A stretch of 44,740 nt of DNA from Treponema sp. (GTDB lineage Bacteria > Spirochaetota > Spirochaetia > Treponematales > Treponemataceae), in the NCBI GenBank assembly GCA_024695625.1, contig JAILHV010000255.1:1-44740 (forward strand), given 5' to 3'. Shown piece by piece: positions 24,619-32,791 of the stretch. Below the pieces are notes generated by a model. That model saw only the letters and a program-made list of their open reading frames with translations, made no database searches and had not been told where the DNA came from. Every line of letters starts with the position of its first letter. The first letter of the stretch is position 1. Made by a program: the position numbers and the translations under genes.

Positions 24619-25494
24619 ATGTGCAAGGGTATAACGGTTTTTGCTCCGGCCAAGATAAACATCGGCCTAAAGGTATTCCCAAAGCGGCAAGGCTGTTATC
24701 ACGATATAAAAAGTATTTTTACCGTCATTAACCTTCGCGACGAGCTTACGGTTAGTCTCTCCGGGCAAAATAATTCGTGTATCGTGGAGTGTGATAATTT
24801 TGCTTTGCCAGAAGAAAACACTTTTACCAAGGCATACAAAGCTTTCTGCGTGCTGACTGGTGTTTGTCAGGGTGTGTGCGTAAAATTGGTAAAGCGCATT
24901 CCTGCCGGCGGTGGATTGGGGGGCGGCTCAAGTGATGCTTCTTCTTTTATTCAATCTCTGGACATTTTGTTTGATACGCATTTAACCGAAACCTCTCTAG
25001 ATGAAATTTCATCTCAGGTAGGCAGCGACGTTTTTTTCTTTACAAAGGCTTTGTACAGCGGTTGTGAAAATTTTACGGCCGTCGTTCAAGGAAGAGGTGA
25101 TAGGGTAACTCAAATTGAAGGACGTAAGGATTTACACATCCTGCTTCTTTTTCCTGGTGTCAGCGTTTCAACCAAGGATGCTTATTCTTGGATTGATGAA
25201 CTCCATCAAAAAGAAGGTTTTGCAGCAGGCAATGCTGACGGTGACATACGTTCTTTTGTAGAAGAATTTAATAAACCGGTACGGAAGTGGTTTTTTCAGA
25301 ATGATTTTACAGCTCCTGTAACCGCACATTTTGGCGAAATACCCCTTGCATTGCAGGCCTTGAGGCAGTGCGGTGCAGATTTTGTCGATATGTCCGGTTC
25401 TGGATCGTCAGTATTCGGAATATTTAAAGAGGTTGAAAAAGCGCAGGCTGCGTTTCAAATACTGTCCGAAAACTGGCATGCAGCGCTGGTTTAG
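24619..25494 (+). CDS. ispE: 4-diphosphocytidyl-2-C-methyl-D-erythritol kinase
   Basis: 291 aa. GHMP kinase of the MEP isoprenoid pathway. Motifs are ITVFAPAKINIGLKVF at the start, PAGGGLGGGSSDAS (ATP loop) and MSGSGSSVFGIF near the end. The ATG TGC AAG start is the only usable in-frame start before the conserved ITVFAPAKIN and has no ribosome site; with the promoter at 24582-24610 this indicates a leaderless mRNA. spoVG, tRNA-Gln and rplY follow and are probably in the same transcript. Confidence 0.94.
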   Translation: MCKGITVFAPAKINIGLKVFPKRQGCYHDIKSIFTVINLRDELTVSLSGQNNSCIVECDNFALPEENTFTKAYKAFCVLTGVCQGVCVKLVKRIPAGGGLGGGSSDASSFIQSLDILFDTHLTETSLDEISSQVGSDVFFFTKALYSGCENFTAVVQGRGDRVTQIEGRKDLHILLLFPGVSVSTKDAYSWIDELHQKEGFAAGNADGDIRSFVEEFNKPVRKWFFQNDFTAPVTAHFGEIPLALQALRQCGADFVDMSGSGSSVFGIFKEVEKAQAAFQILSENWHAALV

Positions 25495-25518
25495 CGTGAT
25501 TACAGGAGGATAAAAATT

Positions 25519-25803
25519 ATGCAGGTGACTGAAATAAAGATCCGCAAGGTTGAAGGTGAGGGAAAGCTTAAGGGCTATGTAACGATTACGTTTGACAACT
25601 GCTTTGTCGTTCACAACATCAAGATTATTGAAGGCAAGACAGGAATGTTCATAGCCATGCCAAGCAGAAAGACGGCAAACGGGGAATACAAGGATGTTGC
25701 CCATCCAATTAACCCCGATTTCCGCAATGAGCTCCAGGAGAAGATTCTGGGCGAATATGAAGCTGGGCATGTAGAAACGGACGCTAGTGATGCAAATGAC
25801 TAA
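25519..25803 (+). CDS. spoVG: SpoVG-family regulator
   Basis: 94 aa. The family sequence is clear: MQVTEIKIRKV, GYVTITFDNCFVVHNIKII, GMFIAMPSRKT and DVAHPINPDFRNELQ. In Borrelia and Firmicutes SpoVG binds nucleic acid and modulates expression of several genes. A strong ACAGGAGGA site lies before the ATG. The gap after ispE is 24 bp, so it is co-transcribed. Confidence 0.95.
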   Translation: MQVTEIKIRKVEGEGKLKGYVTITFDNCFVVHNIKIIEGKTGMFIAMPSRKTANGEYKDVAHPINPDFRNELQEKILGEYEAGHVETDASDAND

Positions 25804-25822
25804 CCTGCATCTTAGTATATCT

Positions 25823-25895
25823 TGGGACGTCGTCAAGTGGTAAGACAACGGCTTTTGGTGCCGTCATTCCGCTGGTTCGAATCCAGCCGTCCCAG
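25823..25895 (+). tRNA. tRNA-Gln (UUG)
   Basis: Acceptor arms TGGGACG/CGTCCCA pair. Anticodon loop CTTTTGGTG gives UUG. The T arm GCTGGTTCGAATCCAGC is canonical. CCA is not encoded. It lies between spoVG and rplY, with no separate promoter seen. Confidence 0.95.
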
Positions 25896-25938
25896 TTCTA
25901 GTAATTAAAGTAGAATTTTTTTTTAAGGAGTTTCCAGA

Positions 25939-26493
25939 ATGGAACAGTTTGTGATTAATGCAAAAGTACGGAAAGAAACAGGAAAAAAAGCTGCCAAGGA
26001 TCTTCGCGCTGCGGGGCGCCTTCCAGCAATCGCTTATAATGAAAAGGGCGAGTCAATCATGCTCGACATTGATGCCGCAGAATTTTCAAAGGTTTGGAGG
26101 ACAATCACTCCAACAACACTGATTAACCTTAAGATTGACGGTCAGGACAACAAGGCCTATATCCAGGACACAGAATACGACATCAAGACCGACAAGAACC
26201 TTCACGCAGATTTCCACATCGTAAGCGGAAAGAAGCCGATTATGGCAGAACTCAAGATGCACTACACTGGAACTCCTGCTGGCGTTCTCAAGGGTGGCTT
26301 CATGGTAAAGCACATTCCTTCAGTTCAGCTCAAGGCTCTCCCGGATGACATGCCTGCTTCAATTACAGCTGATGTTTCCGGTGTAGAAATCGGACAGAAG
26401 TTCACAGTTGCAGACCTTCACCTTAGCGATAAGATTACCCTTATTACAAAGCCAACCGCACTTATCGTTACAATCGCACCTCCAAAGAAATAA
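25939..26493 (+). CDS. rplY: 50S ribosomal protein L25/general stress protein Ctc
   Basis: 184 aa, the long form with the C-terminal TL5/Ctc domain. N-terminal 5S-rRNA-binding part: VRKETGKKAAKDLRAAGRLPA; C-terminal part: VKHIPSVQLKALPDDMP.. and DVSGVEIGQKFTVADL. AAGGAG lies before the ATG. A strong terminator follows at 26556. Confidence 0.95.
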   Translation: MEQFVINAKVRKETGKKAAKDLRAAGRLPAIAYNEKGESIMLDIDAAEFSKVWRTITPTTLINLKIDGQDNKAYIQDTEYDIKTDKNLHADFHIVSGKKPIMAELKMHYTGTPAGVLKGGFMVKHIPSVQLKALPDDMPASITADVSGVEIGQKFTVADLHLSDKITLITKPTALIVTIAPPKK

Positions 26494-26555
26494 TTAATTC
26501 TGGCTGGCGGACTAATTGCCGCTGTCGCTTTATATTCCATATTGGATGAGCAATT

Positions 26556-26580
26556 CCCCGCCTTTACAGCGGGGTTTTTT
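26556..26580 (+). terminator. Rho-independent terminator after rplY
   Basis: CCCCGC (26556-26561), 7-nt loop, GCGGGG (26569-26574), six T. It lies inside the longest possible tilS frame, arguing for the later tilS start. Confidence 0.9.
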
Positions 26581-26620
26581 GTTTGCGCTCGCTTGCTTTT
26601 CCTTCTGCGGAGGACTCTTT

Positions 26621-28039
26621 TTGAAAGACATAGTTCAGGGCTTTGAAACCAAGGTTCTCTCAGGCCTGCACTCATGCGGTGCAGATTTTCCCCCCTCACT
26701 TTGCTACGGGGTGGGGGTAAGCGGAGGGGCAGATTCCATTTCCCTTTTAACGGCCCTTTCCCATGTCCTTTTGCCGCAGAATATAGTTGCCGTTACAGTG
26801 AACCACAACATCCGTCCCGCAGAACAGACCGAAGGGGACGCTTCTTTTGTGGAGGCCTACTGCAAGAGAATAGGCGTAAGATGCTTCCGCGTTGACATTC
26901 GGCGCGGGGAAGTTGAGCGCGTAAAAAAGGAGCGCGGCGGTGGTATTGAAGATGCTGCCAGGTTCTTGCGCTACAAGGCTTTTGAAGAGGCAATCAGCAG
27001 CTTTGGCCTGGACTGGTTTTGCCTTGCCCACAACCAGAACGACCAGCTGGAAACCATTCTGATGCGCTTTTTTTCCGGGGGTGCGGGGGGCAGCCTTTCC
27101 GGCATTCCGCAGTCGAGGGACCGCTTCATAAGGCCTCTTTTAAGCATCTCCCGCCAGGAAATAGAAGCCTACCTTAATTCCCAAGGCCTTGAATTCCGCA
27201 CGGATTCAACCAACAGCGAAAACACCATGCTAAGAAACAGGATGAGAAACAAGATAATTCCCTTTCTTAGTGAAAACATCCCCGGATGGCAAAAGCCTCT
27301 GCTTTCTCTGTCACGCAAGATGGCTAGCGACGAGGAATTCATCGCGTCTTCGGCAGTTCAGGCGGCTGGGAAAATCGGCTGGAAGGAGGAAGAAGGGCAG
27401 CTTTCCTTTCCTTTGGACGAGTTTTCAAAGCTTCATCCAGCCCTAAGGACAAGGATGCTGTATCTGGCCCTGGATAAAGTTCTTCAGGGCGAGGGCTCCC
27501 GGGTACGCATTCCGTATACTTTTATCGAAGGCATTCAAAGAAATCTGCAAATTCTGCCGAAAATAAAGGGTGATTGGGCGGAAAATTCATGCGGGGCAGA
27601 GGTAGTCTGCTCAAAGGGTCGCATTTTTGTGCGAAAAGTGCAGAAGGTAGCGACAGAAAGCGGATTTTTTGCTATAATCACAAAAGAAGGCATTGTACGT
27701 GCCGGCAAATGGACGCTTGGCGTTTCCAAGTCCGGCGGTAAGATGCACCTTGAGCTTGAGCATGCTCTTTCCCAAAACGCTTCCCTGCCTTGTGGCGTGG
27801 ACATTGAGGGGCTTGAATTTCCGTTTGCATTCAGAAGCAGGCAGGCGGGGGATTCAATAAAAACTGCTTCCGGTTCCCTAAAGGGGGTTTCCGGCATTCT
27901 TGACGGCTGGAAGTGCGGTTCCTTCCGCAGCGAAATTCCTGTTGTCCAGGACTTGAAGTCTCCATCGCAGCCCTTGGTCTGTATCCTTGGTGCTCCTTTG
28001 GGGTTTAACAATTGGATTGTACAAAAGGAAGAAAAATGA
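26621..28039 (+). CDS. tilS: tRNA(Ile)-lysidine synthase
   Basis: 472 aa from a TTG at 26621, which has GGAGG 7 nt upstream; a longer frame from 26516 would cross the rplY terminator. It is an N-type ATP pyrophosphatase with the P-loop VSGGADSISLL (SGGADS at 34-39) that makes lysidine at C34 of tRNA-Ile, so AUA is read as Ile. Further motifs are VNHNIRPAEQTEGD, EDAARFLRYKAFEE, LAHNQNDQLETILMRFFSG and RNRMRNKIIPFL. The C-terminal TilS domain (RSRQAGDSI) is present. Its stop overlaps the next start (ATGA). Confidence 0.93.
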   Translation: MKDIVQGFETKVLSGLHSCGADFPPSLCYGVGVSGGADSISLLTALSHVLLPQNIVAVTVNHNIRPAEQTEGDASFVEAYCKRIGVRCFRVDIRRGEVERVKKERGGGIEDAARFLRYKAFEEAISSFGLDWFCLAHNQNDQLETILMRFFSGGAGGSLSGIPQSRDRFIRPLLSISRQEIEAYLNSQGLEFRTDSTNSENTMLRNRMRNKIIPFLSENIPGWQKPLLSLSRKMASDEEFIASSAVQAAGKIGWKEEEGQLSFPLDEFSKLHPALRTRMLYLALDKVLQGEGSRVRIPYTFIEGIQRNLQILPKIKGDWAENSCGAEVVCSKGRIFVRKVQKVATESGFFAIITKEGIVRAGKWTLGVSKSGGKMHLELEHALSQNASLPCGVDIEGLEFPFAFRSRQAGDSIKTASGSLKGVSGILDGWKCGSFRSEIPVVQDLKSPSQPLVCILGAPLGFNNWIVQKEEK

Positions 28040-30261
28040 ATAGAATTGTAAAAATCGGTGTTTTTGCTCTTTTTGAATTCGCGTCAGTTTTTAGTGCACT
28101 GGCCCTTAAGCCCATAAACACGGGTGATGCATTAAAAGACAGCGCCGCAATGGCAAACAGGCGTACTGCCCTGAGGTGCCTTGCACTGGCCAACGACTAT
28201 GCCGTCCAGTCAAACTGGGGTGCCGTTGCAAGCCAGGTGGAACTCGGCCTTGCCTATGACGATTCAATTTCAGACTTGTGGTATATGAAGGCCCTTGCCT
28301 GCAACAAGAACAGGAAGCCTTCTGCGGACGTGCTTTCCTATGCTGAAAAGGCACTTTCCCTTGACAACTGGGCCAACTACAACTACGACAGTGCCCGCGT
28401 CCTCTATGCAGACATCCTCTGCGACACCCTGCGCTACGAAGAAGTTTCTGCAGTACTTGATAAGGCTCCCCTTGTCTTTTCTGCCGACGCTGAATACATA
28501 CGCGCAAAATCCTACTATAGAATTCACACCCCCGGCTCTCTGGAGCAGGCCCGCAACAAGATAGACAATGCCCGCCAGATTTACCCCAAGGATTCACGCT
28601 TCCCGCTTCTTTTCTTTAAGAATGAATCACCTACGGATGACAACGAGCAGGTAAGGAGAATTGCCAATTTCTTCATATCAACGATAAGCCAGTATGCCGC
28701 CGCAGCCCCGGACAAAGACGCCGAGCTTGAAATCTATGCAGCCCTCTTTGCAAGGGGAGCAATCCAGACAAAGATGCTCCAGTCATTCTCTGCACGTGGC
28801 CTCAAGCACCCCCTCTTTGCGGAGGCAGCCCTTCGCAAGGAACTTATGTCCCAGGAAAAGGCCGTAAGCTACCTGGAAAAGTTTGCCGCAGCAGGCCTTG
28901 ACTATGACATGCTCAAGAGGTTTGTTGCAGCCCTTAGCGAAAACGGAGCAAAGGAAAAGGCCGCCGCATTCCTCCTTGCCTACAACGGTGTTATTCTGCG
29001 GGACACGGACGGAGACGGCATCTACAACATGCGCGTTGTATATTCCCGGGGAAGGCCAAAGACTGTAATCTATGATGCAAATCAGGACGAGATGCACGAA
29101 TGGCGCATCGCCTGCGATTTTGGAACACCGCTCAGCGGTTCCGCAAACCCCAACAACATGTTCTTTGAATGGGGTGAATATCCCTATCTTAAAGTGGTAG
29201 GATTCCGCGATGAAAAGGACAAGACCCTTGCCTACTACGACATACCCCAGGGTGCCCTAAAGTGGACTCCCGTAAAGATTGAAGAAGACAAGGACTTAAG
29301 CTTTGGCGGAAGCATACAGTTCTTCGTTCCCCAGCCTAACCTCGACGACTACAACCCAAAGAATTTCGTGGTGCGCTCAAGCCTCAAGGACAAGACCAGC
29401 GCCCCTATGTCTGCATACCCGCTGCCGGTTGCCAAGCTTGCAGCCGCCGCATCCCTTGCCCATGTTCCCACAAAGGAAAGGGCAGGTGCAAGCATAATCT
29501 TCTACGTGCTTGACGGAAAAATCCAGAGCGGTGACTATATGCAGAGCGGAAAACTCTATGCCCGCGCCCAGTTCAAGAACGACATGCCCTACATGCGTTC
29601 AGTAGACGCAGATGGAGACGGTGTCTTTGAAACAACCGAAATCTACGAAAAGGACAAGAATGATTCCATGGACGTCCATTCCATGGAGGACGAGCGCAAC
29701 ATAATAATAAACATGTTCGGAAGCGTAACGAGCGACAATGAACCCTGGTACCTCAAGCAGATTCAGGTGGACACCAACCGCGATTCAGTTCCAGACTTCA
29801 CGGAGGAATACCTTCCCTACGGCGGAAAGATTTCTTCCTGGGACACAAACAACGACGGCAAGTGGGACATCCGCTTTGAAAAAAAGTCACGCAGTTCAAA
29901 GAACGCTCCAAAAGACGAAATTGTTCTTGAGGAGGCCTATTTCTACGACGAGAACAAGGTTCAGGTCTGCATTTCCTCAAAGGCTGGCGTACCTTCATCC
30001 GTAACAAGGGGAGGCCGCAGCGTTACCGTAACAGAAGACCCCATGTATAAGTTCTACTGGCTGGGAAAGACTGGTTCCAGCGAACTTGCAAGGGAAGTCC
30101 TTACTGCATTAAGCAGGAACCCAACCCAGTGCGTGGCCATGGTCGTTGAATACGGCGGCTTCCGCGTAAAGGGCATAAAGGTGGGGGACAATGCATACGG
30201 CATGGTTATGAAGGGCCTTCCTGTAGAAAGCGAAAAGAAAGCAGCAAAGCAAAAGAAATAA
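28036..30261 (+). CDS. Exported TPR-like protein with DxDxDG calcium-type loops
   Basis: 741 aa from the ATG overlapping the tilS stop (ATGA), with AAGGAAG before it. Signal peptide MNRIVKIGVFALFEFASVFS.. likely cut after ALA. Residues about 30-300 look helical and TPR-like (ANDYAVQSNWGAVASQVELG, ALACNKN, AEKALSLD). The second half is beta-rich and holds five Asp loops of the EF-hand/dockerin kind: DTDGDGIYN (323), DANQDEMHE (347), DADGDGVFE (524), DTNRDSVPD (579) and DTNNDGKWD (603). It is probably a periplasmic or surface protein. It lies 9 bp before a secreted protease gene, and the two may act together. No named family is assigned. Confidence 0.75.
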   Translation: MNRIVKIGVFALFEFASVFSALALKPINTGDALKDSAAMANRRTALRCLALANDYAVQSNWGAVASQVELGLAYDDSISDLWYMKALACNKNRKPSADVLSYAEKALSLDNWANYNYDSARVLYADILCDTLRYEEVSAVLDKAPLVFSADAEYIRAKSYYRIHTPGSLEQARNKIDNARQIYPKDSRFPLLFFKNESPTDDNEQVRRIANFFISTISQYAAAAPDKDAELEIYAALFARGAIQTKMLQSFSARGLKHPLFAEAALRKELMSQEKAVSYLEKFAAAGLDYDMLKRFVAALSENGAKEKAAAFLLAYNGVILRDTDGDGIYNMRVVYSRGRPKTVIYDANQDEMHEWRIACDFGTPLSGSANPNNMFFEWGEYPYLKVVGFRDEKDKTLAYYDIPQGALKWTPVKIEEDKDLSFGGSIQFFVPQPNLDDYNPKNFVVRSSLKDKTSAPMSAYPLPVAKLAAAASLAHVPTKERAGASIIFYVLDGKIQSGDYMQSGKLYARAQFKNDMPYMRSVDADGDGVFETTEIYEKDKNDSMDVHSMEDERNIIINMFGSVTSDNEPWYLKQIQVDTNRDSVPDFTEEYLPYGGKISSWDTNNDGKWDIRFEKKSRSSKNAPKDEIVLEEAYFYDENKVQVCISSKAGVPSSVTRGGRSVTVTEDPMYKFYWLGKTGSSELAREVLTALSRNPTQCVAMVVEYGGFRVKGIKVGDNAYGMVMKGLPVESEKKAAKQKK

Positions 30262-30282
30262 AAAGCAAAAATGAAGGATTTG

Positions 30283-31941
30283 ATGATAAAAAAAATTGTC
30301 CGCCTCTGCCTGATTCCCCTTGCCCTTGAATTTGCATCCTGCGCGGGAAGCAAAAAGGACAAGGTTCAGCTGTATGAGCCGGTGAACTATTCAAAAAACG
30401 ACGCAGTTGAATACGAGATAAAAACCATACGCGAGATTCCTGAAAGTGACTGCGTAAAGGCTTTTTGGCGTGCGGGAATACTAAAGGAAAACGTTAGCGG
30501 CAACCAGAAGGTTCAGACCCTTTACAACGACATGATGCAAAAGGTTGTGGATGCCTACAACAAGTCCCTTTCGGAACAAAAGTACCTGGATTCACTTGGC
30601 TACTACGAGTCATTAAAAGCCATGAACTATCCCCGTCTTTCCCAGCTTGCAAAGTCGGACAGCCAGCTCCGTAACCTAATAAATTCAAAAGTTCCGGGAC
30701 TTGGCAATGCAAAGCCTCAAAAGTCAGTGTCGCTTTCTTCTACAATAAACGGAACGGTTACCGTCTTTGTAGACAAGGGCGTAAAGGTAGAAAATGGAGT
30801 GGGACGGCCGGACGCAATGCTTGGAAGCGGATTCTTTATTTCTAGCGACGGCTACATCATCACAAACCACCACGTAATTTCAAGCTGCGTAGACCCCAAG
30901 TACGAGGGCTTTGCCCGCTGCTACATAAAGCTTGCAGAAGACCCGGACACCCGCATTCCCGCAAAGATCGTGGGCTGGGACAGCACAATAGACCTTGCGC
31001 TCCTAAAGGCAGAAGTAAGGGCACCTTATGTCTTCACCCTAGGCTCCAGCAGCGACCTTAACGTTGGCGACAAGGTGTATGCAATCGGCTCTCCGTTGGG
31101 ACTGGACAGAACCCTTACAAGCGGCATCATATCCGCAAAAGACAGGGAACTATTTACAAGCGGAAAAGTCTTCCAGATTGACGCGGCAGTTAACAGCGGA
31201 AACTCTGGCGGCCCACTTATAGACAGCCAGGCCCGCGTACAGGCAATCGTATTTGCCGGCGTGCAGAACTACCAGGGGCTTAACTTTGCCATCCCGGTTG
31301 AATACCTGCGCTACGAGCTTCCACTTCTTGCGGCAGGCGGAAAAAGACGCCACCCCTGGACAGGCGCTTACGGAAAAACAAAAAGACTGCCCGGTTCAGG
31401 CGCAAAGAACGAAGGACTTTCCGTAATGTACGCAATGCCCGGCAGCCCCGCATATCTTTCAGGCCTGGAAGTTGGCCAGACAATCGTTGCAATAGGCGGA
31501 ACAAAAGTAACATCCCTTGACGACCTCCAGTATTATTTTATGCAGAGAAAAGCCGGCTCCATAGTAAGGGTTACAACCCTTTCGGAAGAAGGCGTCCGCA
31601 AGGAACACACGCTTTATCTTAACGTCCGCCCGGATTCCCCAGGCTACGAAGTCTACACCCACGACCTAATCTCCGGCGCTCTGGTTCCAATCCTTGGCAC
31701 GGAACTTGTAAGGGCTTCCTCCAAGGACAAGCGCGAATATACAATTTCAAGGCTCATAAAAGGCTCTATTGCAGATGTTTCCGGATTCAGCGAAGGTGAC
31801 CCAGTAAAAATTCTTTCCACCCAGGTTTCCGCGGACAAGACTGCAATTTCCCTTACCCTTTACGCAAGAAAACGCAAGAACGGATTCTTGGACGTAGGCC
31901 TGGGACTCGCAGCCCCCTTGGACAGCCCCTATTATTTTTAG
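30283..31941 (+). CDS. HtrA/DegP-like trypsin-fold lipoprotein with PDZ domains
   Basis: 552 aa from the ATG at 30283 (GAAGG 5-6 nt upstream; an ATG 12 bp earlier is also possible). It has a lipoprotein signal with lipobox FASC. A helical N-terminal part (about 30-150) precedes a trypsin-like domain with an intact triad: His197 (ITNHHVI), Asp237 (STIDLALL) and Ser308 (NSGNSGGPL). One clear PDZ domain follows (about 375-455, GSPAYLSGLEVGQTIVAIGG) and a second PDZ-like stretch (IKGSIADVSGFSEGDPVKIL). It is likely a membrane-anchored periplasmic protease acting on misfolded envelope proteins. It is in one operon with tilS and the DxDxDG protein. Confidence 0.88.
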   Translation: MIKKIVRLCLIPLALEFASCAGSKKDKVQLYEPVNYSKNDAVEYEIKTIREIPESDCVKAFWRAGILKENVSGNQKVQTLYNDMMQKVVDAYNKSLSEQKYLDSLGYYESLKAMNYPRLSQLAKSDSQLRNLINSKVPGLGNAKPQKSVSLSSTINGTVTVFVDKGVKVENGVGRPDAMLGSGFFISSDGYIITNHHVISSCVDPKYEGFARCYIKLAEDPDTRIPAKIVGWDSTIDLALLKAEVRAPYVFTLGSSSDLNVGDKVYAIGSPLGLDRTLTSGIISAKDRELFTSGKVFQIDAAVNSGNSGGPLIDSQARVQAIVFAGVQNYQGLNFAIPVEYLRYELPLLAAGGKRRHPWTGAYGKTKRLPGSGAKNEGLSVMYAMPGSPAYLSGLEVGQTIVAIGGTKVTSLDDLQYYFMQRKAGSIVRVTTLSEEGVRKEHTLYLNVRPDSPGYEVYTHDLISGALVPILGTELVRASSKDKREYTISRLIKGSIADVSGFSEGDPVKILSTQVSADKTAISLTLYARKRKNGFLDVGLGLAAPLDSPYYF

Positions 31942-31950
31942 GAATTTTTT

Positions 31951-32091
31951 GGACGGTACTTTTTTTAGCTCTACCATTTTGCTCTTTGGCTAACTCGACC
32001 GGAAGTTTTATCTCGTCACCGCCGTTCCGCCCTTCGCTCACGCTCATACCGTCCTTCGGCCGGTACTGCCGGAGCTCCATGGCGGCGTAGG
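31951..32091 (+). repeat. Intergenic element, family 1, copy C (141 bp)
   Basis: Same block order as 13316-13453: GGACGGTA, GCTCTACCATT, TTGGCTAACTCGACC, CACCGCCGTTCCGCCCTTCG (32017-32036), GC hairpins, then CTCCATGGCGGCGTAGG (32075-32091). It ends 15 bp before a promoter. Confidence 0.75.
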
Positions 32092-32106
32092 CTTGTTTTT
32101 ATCTGC

Positions 32107-32135
32107 TTGTAAAGGCGCATTCTTTTTGCTATATT
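32107..32135 (+). promoter_or_regulatory. Promoter of the first paralogue, leaderless arrangement
   Basis: TTGTAA, 17-bp spacer, TATATT; the ATG starts 7 nt after the -10 box, with no ribosome site. Confidence 0.7.
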
Positions 32136-32142
32136 AAAACCC

Positions 32143-32637
32143 ATGAGAGTAAGCATAAAAGAAGCAATAAAAAAAGATCCTGTTATAAGATTTGTAGGCA
32201 CACTTATTTTAATTTATTCATTTTTGCTTGCTGTGAATTTAGGATTGGGAATTACTGTAAATAAAAAAGGAATTCATCTGGAACGCGATTACTTTGAGGC
32301 AAATGCTCAAGTCGTAATACTTTTTATTCTCATAGTTGTGGTAATCATCCGTTTCTTTTGGATTCAAAAAGAAAGGCCTGCCGGTAAGCAGGTTGTCGCA
32401 AGTGTAATGGGAAGTCACGGAAAGAAGCATTTCTGGGAAAAAGATGAAGGGCTCTTCCTAGAGCTTGCCTTTGACATGGATGGAAAACATTTTGAAAGGG
32501 AAGTTTTTGCAGAATATACTACAGGGCTTGTTAATATCTTGGAGAAAGGCTCAACAACAATCCTTGTAAAAGATCCCGGCGCAGAACGCATAGTTCTTCT
32601 GGAACTCTACACTGACGTGGAAACTGAAATCCATTAA
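32143..32637 (+). CDS. Small membrane protein, tandem paralogue 1
   Basis: 164 aa. Two transmembrane helices lie at about 14-36 (IRFVGTLILIYSFLLAVNLG) and about 50-68 (VVILFILIVVVIIRFF). A soluble C-terminal domain of about 95 residues follows, ending ILEKGSTTILVKDPGAERIV. No family is assigned. The next gene is a clear paralogue with the same topology and C-terminus, and the promoter and upstream repeat end are duplicated too. There is no Shine-Dalgarno sequence; the ATG is probably at or next to the transcription start. Confidence 0.75.
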   Translation: MRVSIKEAIKKDPVIRFVGTLILIYSFLLAVNLGLGITVNKKGIHLERDYFEANAQVVILFILIVVVIIRFFWIQKERPAGKQVVASVMGSHGKKHFWEKDEGLFLELAFDMDGKHFEREVFAEYTTGLVNILEKGSTTILVKDPGAERIVLLELYTDVETEIH

Positions 32638-32642
32638 CTTTG

Positions 32643-32704
32643 TGTCATTCTGAGCTTGACTCAGAATCTCTGAAGCTAGATACTGAAATAAATTCAGCAT
32701 GACA
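32643..32704. repeat. TGTCAT...ATGACA dispersed repeat, copy 1
   Basis: TGTCATTCTGAGCTTGACTC.. pairs partly with ..TTCAGCATGACA as an inverted repeat, just after the stop of paralogue 1. Related copies: 40519-40590 and 43682-43775. Confidence 0.6.
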
Positions 32705-32724
32705 GTGCGCGGTAACTTGCGCCC

Positions 32725-32741
32725 CTCCATGGCGGCGTAGG
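32725..32741 (+). repeat. Terminal motif of intergenic element, family 1 (solo)
   Basis: CTCCATGGCGGCGTAGG, identical to the ends at 13437-13453 and 32075-32091, without the rest of the element. It ends 14 bp before the promoter of paralogue 2 and was probably duplicated with the gene. Confidence 0.7.
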
Positions 32742-32755
32742 ATTTTTTTATCTGC

Positions 32756-32784
32756 TTGTAAAGGCACACTCTTTTTGCTATATT
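32756..32784 (+). promoter_or_regulatory. Promoter of the second paralogue, leaderless arrangement
   Basis: TTGTAA, 17-bp spacer, TATATT, nearly identical to 32107-32135; the ATG again starts 7 nt after the -10 box. Confidence 0.7.
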
Positions 32785-32791
32785 AAAGCCC

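Noticed and set aside
26516..26620. Longer tilS start at 26516
   Set aside because: It would place the rplY terminator (26556-26580) inside the gene; the TTG at 26621 has GGAGG at 7 nt and leads into family sequence.
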